From Forficula auricularia (taxonomy: Eukaryota; Arthropoda; Insecta; Dermaptera; Forficulidae), in contig JALMQS010000153.1 of NCBI GenBank assembly GCA_024734495.1, forward strand, positions 9,449,294 to 9,513,293: 64,000 bases of DNA, in the 5' to 3' direction. The notes beneath the pieces are model-generated. The model saw only the letters and a list, made by a program, of their open reading frames with translations, searched no databases and was not told the origin of the DNA. The translations under genes and the position numbers were made by a program. This document shows, piece after piece, positions 61,601 to 64,000 of this stretch; position 1 is the first letter of the stretch; each line of letters starts with the position of its first letter.

Positions 61601-63632
61601 GATTCATCCCCCCAGGAGTCGAACCTGAGAACCAACTTGCTCTCCGGGCAGCCGGCTCACACCCTCGAGACAAAAAACTCCCTCTGAATCGCAATATTTG
61701 ATGTAAGCATAGAAATCTTTCACTCCATTAATATATAACGAAAATTAAAAAATTTAGCTTAAAATGGAAAAAAGTTTTTCATACAATTCCTGCTATTTTA
61801 TATATAAAAGTAAAGATTTGAGCATCTTATTTTTGAAAAGAGTTGGAATGTTTTTCAAAAATAATCTGAACCCGAGCTCATTTTTGAAAAACATTGTGAT
61901 CTTGTTAAATAGTCATCAACTTTTTTTTCAAGCATTTGAATTATTGGAATCACAGATGAAATAACGGCGGGAGAGCTGCTCAGTTCCCGTGTGGCTTCCT
62001 CAAAAGATCTCAGTAATTGAATAAAACTTTCAATAATTTTCCATTCTTCTGGCAAAATAGGGTTAATATCATTATCATTGATGTAAAGACTCCTTTACCT
62101 TTGAAAAACGCTCGAACATGTAAAACGTACTGTTCCATCGCGTTACACAATCTTGGAACACTGAGATGAGGTTGATTCAGTCTGTCCTGAATTGTTTGCA
62201 GTTGTTTCTGAGCGATGGTAGAATTTCTTTCTTGTCGCAACTTGTATTACATTTGCATCCGCATTGATTATTGAGGATGCGGATGCGGATGCAGATGTCC
62301 AAATCTATGCGGAAGCTCCGCATTTGCGGATGCGGATGCGAATATTCGAAACATTGTTATTGGATAGTTATTGGATTTCAAATTCGAGATCCTCCTATTA
62401 TAGACTTTCACTTGCAGTGCATCTTCCCGTGATTAATTTTAAACCTTGCCACGACACGACTTCCTTCCTGGCAGTTTTTTGCGTCTTACTGAAGTTCACT
62501 TACGGTTCTGCACTCCTTTACTATTAACTACCTACCTAGATACATTTGACTGATTTAGCCACCTTGTATACCTTGCTATTTATTTATTAGATACTCTTTT
62601 GTTGCTTTTCTATTCTTCCTGCCTTTCTACATATCTCATATGTAGAAAGGCAGGAAGAATAGAGACACTCATAAGCCAATACTGTTAAGAAAATAAAAAC
62701 AATAGATAAAAAAAGGATATTTGTTAATTCCCTCTCAAAAAGAAAACATTCAGAAGATAAAAAGCCTTCTGAGAAAAATTGAAGTAAGGAATAAAACTTT
62801 TTTACTAAAAAGAACAAACCTAATTTGTTTGATAAGAATTTACGAAAATTTGGAAAATGACATTTGCATTGGCTTCTGAGCTATTCATATGTTCCTTAAA
62901 TACCATATATAATATGTGTCGTTTGAAATATGAATGTTTATTCCTTTATAATTAATCAGATATCACTGGCTATGTTGACTTAAAATTAAAAATGGCCATT
63001 GATTCACATCTAATACTTGAGGAATAACCATTCCACAATGCATTTTTGAAGTTTCGATTATTATTGGTATCAGTGTTAAAGACACGGAGGAATCGAGTTA
63101 AAATAAAAAATAACAATCGATTCTCAACTAATGTTGGAGGAATAACTTTATTAAATTCTATTTTTGATGTTTTGACCATTAATTAATGGTGCTGAAGACA
63201 TGGAGAAATGAACTTAAAATAAAAGACTAAATTGTTTTTTTGTTAAACAACTCATCCACAAGAGTTGTTTACCAAAAAAATTTAGAAACATATTGGAAAA
63301 TCATCCACCCGCAACTATTCCAACAGGGGGAATTCGAACAACAGTTAAGATTAAATCTTTTTAATGCATTTAATTCACATGACAGAAGTTAGATTTTTTT
63401 TATATACATAAATTGAACTTACATTGGAACCAGAAGCTAGCTTGAATCCTTCAGAATCGAAATTAAGACAAGTGATCGTATATTTATGACCAACGAATTC
63501 AGTTTGTATTTCAGCCTTTTCAAGATTATATAATTTGATCGTTCCATTGGAATATCCAGCTGCTAATAATTCTTTTGAAGGACTTGCGCAAAGACAAGTT
63601 ACTACGTGTTTATCTCCAGGTAAAACTAAAGC
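49686..63632 (-). CDS. WDR3: WDR3 (Utp12/Dip2), WD40 protein of the U3 snoRNP / SSU processome; N-terminus outside window
   Basis: Nucleolar scaffold needed for 18S rRNA maturation in the UTP-B part of the small-subunit processome. Thirteen exons, 5' to 3': 63423-63632, 61003-61200, 60746-60895, 60459-60667, 60258-60393, 59969-60156, 56895-57202, 56696-56820, 56133-56402, 54547-54792, 51354-51496, 51053-51278, 49686-49850; all GT-AG and in phase, 857 residues (human 943), so about 75-85 N-terminal residues are beyond the right edge. WD repeats are clear: [98 protein letters not shown] basic linker (KRRKKEK) interrupts the propeller, then the Utp12 helical domain ([16 protein letters not shown]) and a basic C-terminus ending AIISL. 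The acidic/basic linker between the two propellers is shorter than in human. Large introns hold hammerhead repeats, LINEs, a hAT fragment and SINEs. Confidence 0.96.
49963..50333. repeat. Hammerhead-family G inverted element (WDR3 last intron)
   Basis: Arms GGGAAGTGGACAAAAAATCA and TTTTTTGTTCACTTCCC are inverted, then TTCAATTTACCAGACGTTT / AAACGTCTGGTAAATTGAA, and inner GCCAGCAACGAACATTTTCC / mirror. The right arm has an intact hammerhead at 50251-50288; the left arm counterpart has lost its CUGANGA. Confidence 0.75.
50251..50288 (+). ncRNA. Hammerhead-ribozyme-like motif, intact core (family G)
   Basis: GCCA - CUGAUGA - A - GUC UCAAUAGU GAC - GAAACGUC / UGGU. Helix I pairs CCA/UGG plus G-U; helix II GUC/GAC; helix III ACGU; H17 = C. 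Every invariant base is present. Confidence 0.7.
50585..51019 (+). repeat. SINE S2: tRNA-like head with LINE-type tail
   Basis: Head: GGTGGGCCGGGTGGCCCGG then ACTCGGGTTCGATTCCCGAG (B box GGTTCGATTCC) and GGGTGAAAAACAACCCCTCT. Tail: GACCTAGCCACCGAGGACTT, GCAGGTCGAGGAATAAAGAT then (TTTA)n. The tail also occurs at 44485-44530. Confidence 0.65.
51703..52269. mobile_element. MITE with GGGTGACCC ends and TA duplication (Tc1/mariner type)
   Basis: Left GGGTGACCCTGCCAGTAGTT and right AACTACTGGCTGGGTCACCC are inverted over ~30 bp (TTGATCAAAT also mirrored). TA lies directly outside each (51701-51702, 52270-52271). 567 bp, no transposase. Confidence 0.75.
52432..52474 (-). ncRNA. Hammerhead-ribozyme-like motif, intact core, strong helix II (family A)
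   Basis: Minus strand: GCC(U) - CUGAGGA - A - GUCAAC AAA GUUGAC - GAAACGUU / GGC. Helix II is a perfect 6-bp stem with a 3-base loop; helix I GCC/GGC with one bulged U; H17 = U. Confidence 0.7.
52571..52610 (+). ncRNA. Hammerhead-like motif, weakened helix II (family A)
   Basis: GCC - CUGAGGA - AUUCAACAAGUUUAC - GAAACGUU / GGC. Core and helix I (3 bp) intact, but helix II has diverged from the 6-bp stem of its partner. Confidence 0.6.
53741..54155 (+). repeat. Family A-associated unit, copy A5, with long upstream part
   Basis: 53830-53985 (block GTTATTTCTGTTTTATATCT and GTGCCAAATATTTTTTGAAA) is shared with 63840-63990. GATGGTCTTCAATGGTAACG at 53988-54007 is shared, inverted, with A1 at 2785-2805. 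The hammerhead at 54051-54095 and the family A tail follow. This shows that family A units can extend ~300 bp upstream of the ribozyme. The short frame 53741-53974 has no recognised similarity. Confidence 0.55.
54051..54095 (+). ncRNA. Hammerhead-ribozyme-like motif, intact core (family A)
   Basis: AAGCC - CUGAAGA - U - GUCG GCAAAGU CGAC - GAAACGUU / GGUU. Helix I AGCC/GGUU (with G-U), helix II 4 bp, helix III ACGU, H17 = U; complete core. Confidence 0.7.
55320..55365 (-). ncRNA. Hammerhead-ribozyme-like motif, intact core with strong helices (family F)
   Basis: Minus strand: UUUAGG - CUGAAGA - U - GACAU AUUUGUAA AUGUC - GAAACGUU / CCUGAG. Helix I 6 bp (two G-U), helix II perfect 5 bp, helix III ACGU, H17 = U. 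One of the best candidates. Confidence 0.75.
55674..55720 (+). ncRNA. Hammerhead-like motif, altered helix III (family F)
   Basis: UUUAGG - CUGAAGA - U - GACAU AUUUAUAA AUGUC - GAAACUCUC / CCUGGG. Core and helices I and II kept, but ACGUU has become ACUCU. Confidence 0.55.
55805..55935 (+). repeat. Family E single unit with hammerhead
   Basis: The hammerhead at 55808-55851 is followed by TTATTTCATTCACTGTGAAAC and ATCATGTTTCACCTAAAACC, the family E tail. It directly abuts the family F element. Confidence 0.65.
55808..55851 (+). ncRNA. Hammerhead-ribozyme-like motif, fully consistent fold (family E)
   Basis: AAACUC - CUGAUGA - U - GGA CUAAUAA UCC - GAAAUAUAUUU / GAGUUU. Helix I is a perfect 6-bp stem, helix II 3 bp, helix III AU-rich and near self-complementary, H17 = U. 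All invariant bases are present. Confidence 0.75.
56480..56690 (-). repeat. Family E unit with hammerhead, other strand
   Basis: GGTAGGTTTCACATTAAGAT and AATAAAACGAATTTA (tail, minus strand) follow the hammerhead at 56558-56602. Upstream of it on the minus strand lies a partial inverted tail, AATGTTTCACCAAGTACCAA at 56644-56665. Confidence 0.65.
56558..56602 (-). ncRNA. Hammerhead-ribozyme-like motif, fully consistent fold (family E)
   Basis: Minus strand: AUCUC - CUGAAGA - U - GGGU UAGUC ACCC - GAAAUAUAUAUAUC / GAGAU. Helix I perfect 5 bp, helix II 4 bp, helix III an AU repeat able to pair with itself, H17 = C. Complete core. Confidence 0.75.
57625..58025 (-). pseudogene. RTE-like LINE 3' remnant with TGATGA tail
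   Basis: Minus-strand frames read [48 protein letters not shown], in the order of the C-terminal region of RTE-type ORF2, with stops and frameshifts. The element ends in TCGATGATGATGATGA (57622-57637), the short tandem tail typical of RTE elements. Confidence 0.7.
58106..58150 (-). ncRNA. Hammerhead-ribozyme-like motif, intact core (family H)
   Basis: Minus strand: AUUAGA - CUGAAGA - U - GGC AAUUAAA GCC - GAAAUUGUUUUC / UUUAAU. Helix I pairs all six positions (one G-U), helix II 3 bp, H17 = C; helix III is weak (A-U then U-U). Confidence 0.6.
58599..58652 (+). ncRNA. Decayed hammerhead-like motif (family H)
   Basis: CUGAAGA - U - AGC...AGCU - AAAACUGUUUUC. GAAA has become AAAA and helix I pairs poorly. 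Recognised by homology with its partner. Confidence 0.35.
59396..59930. mobile_element. MITE-like element, copy 2, with inner insertion
   Basis: Same order of blocks as 80-411 (CGTAACCACTCTATA, GAACGGAACTAAAATTTTAG, GGATCGTTTCCAAGCCA, TATTATGCTTTTAATGACAT, GAAAGAACTACCTTA), with ~200 extra bases in the middle (about 59640-59835). Confidence 0.65.
61545..61720 (-). repeat. tRNA-like SINE S1, copy 3
   Basis: Minus strand: AATATTGCGATTCAGAGGGA, GTGTGAGCCGGCTGCCCGG, GGTTCGACTCC, GGATGAATCCCCTCTGA, ending AAATTAAATTCTTTC. Lies in a WDR3 intron in the gene's orientation. Confidence 0.65.
61855..62245 (-). pseudogene. hAT/ZBED-type transposase fragment
   Basis: Minus strand, two overlapping frames: [20 protein letters not shown] then, shifted, [28 protein letters not shown]...[11 protein letters not shown]. 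The LPxEWxxIExFxxxLxPFxEATxELS pattern is the middle of hAT (ZBED-like) transposases. Frameshift near 62060; both ends missing. Confidence 0.7.
62262..62345. repeat. GGATGC / GCATCC hexamer-rich block
   Basis: Repeated GGATGCGGATGCGGATGCAG and GCGGATGCGGATGCG with inverted GCATCCGCAT just before. Probably subterminal repeats of the hAT element whose transposase remnant adjoins it. Confidence 0.5.
62611..62665. repeat. Perfect 26-bp-arm hairpin with 3-base loop
   Basis: TCTATTCTTCCTGCCTTTCT... and its exact reverse complement ...AGAAAGGCAGGAAGAATAGA, separated by CTC at 62637-62639. In a WDR3 intron. Could fold as RNA; function unknown. Confidence 0.7.
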
Positions 63633-63839
63633 CTAAAACTAAAAGATAATTACAATATGAATATAAAATAGTATTTTGCCAAGTAGCAGATTTTCATTTA
63701 TAAGAGAAATAAATAATTGTCTTTATTGTTAAATCCAAACGATTCTATTATCTATTTCCAATTTTTATAACAAGTCTCAAATTAAAGTTTTCATTTAGGT
63801 TGAATTTTAATTTTCTTTTGATCCTTACATGAAGAAATC

Positions 63840-64000
63840 TCAAATTTAAAAAAAAATTCTATTCTGTTTTAAAACTATGTTACCTCAAACTGTTTATGTT
63901 GTTTCTATTTTATATCTAATGTAATTGATAATATAAAAAGAAGAGAAAGAAAAATTGTTTATGTAAATGTGCCAAATATTTTTTGAAATTTTTGTTTCTA
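63840..64000. repeat. Dispersed repeat shared with 53830-53985
   Basis: GTTTCTATTTTATATCTAAT, AAAAGAAGAGAAAGAAAAAT and GTGCCAAATATTTTTTGAAA in the same order and spacing as the family A-associated unit. Runs to the right edge. Confidence 0.6.

Noticed and set aside
63180..63240. GTGCTGAAGACATGGAGAAATGAAC, examined as a further hammerhead.
   Set aside because: No GAAA after a stem and no complementary helix I; only the CUGAAGA heptamer matches.

Overview
The window is eukaryotic nuclear DNA, very AT-rich, with spliced genes, long introns and dense transposon remnants. All four genes (bestrophin, P5C dehydrogenase, twisted gastrulation, WDR3) have close animal homologues. Together with the mobile-element mix (hAT, piggyBac, Tc1/mariner, RTE- and CR1/jockey-like LINEs, tRNA-derived SINEs), this fits an arthropod, most likely an insect; the species cannot be fixed from the sequence.

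Layout. 1-3655: upstream intron or flank of the bestrophin gene, holding a MITE, a hAT element with a perfect 8-bp target duplication and a hammerhead-bearing repeat. 3656-25048 (+): nine bestrophin exons, 5' end off the window, separated by introns full of repeats. 25049-34198: intergenic, no gene seen, several fold-back elements. 34199-40224 (+): complete 12-exon mitochondrial delta-1-pyrroline-5-carboxylate dehydrogenase (ALDH4A1/P5CDh). 42166-42852 (-): intronless twisted gastrulation, a secreted BMP modulator. 42853-49685: nested DNA transposons, an RTE-like reverse transcriptase pseudogene and a scrambled Tc1/mariner transposase. 49686-63632 (-): thirteen exons of WDR3 (Utp12/Dip2), a WD40 protein of the U3 snoRNP; its N-terminal exon or exons lie beyond the right edge. 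The four genes are unrelated in function; nothing suggests co-regulation.

The most striking non-genic signal is a collection of hammerhead-ribozyme-like motifs (CUGANGA - helix II - GAAA - short self-complementary helix III - cleavage-site H) in at least seven unrelated repeat families. Most occur as divergent pairs in the middle of inverted-repeat elements, each ribozyme reading outward into its arm; others are single. Several keep an intact core and complementary helices I and II. This resembles the type I hammerheads known from Penelope-like elements and metazoan retrozymes, but no Penelope reverse transcriptase was seen here. Many TEs sit in the introns of bestrophin, P5CDh and WDR3.
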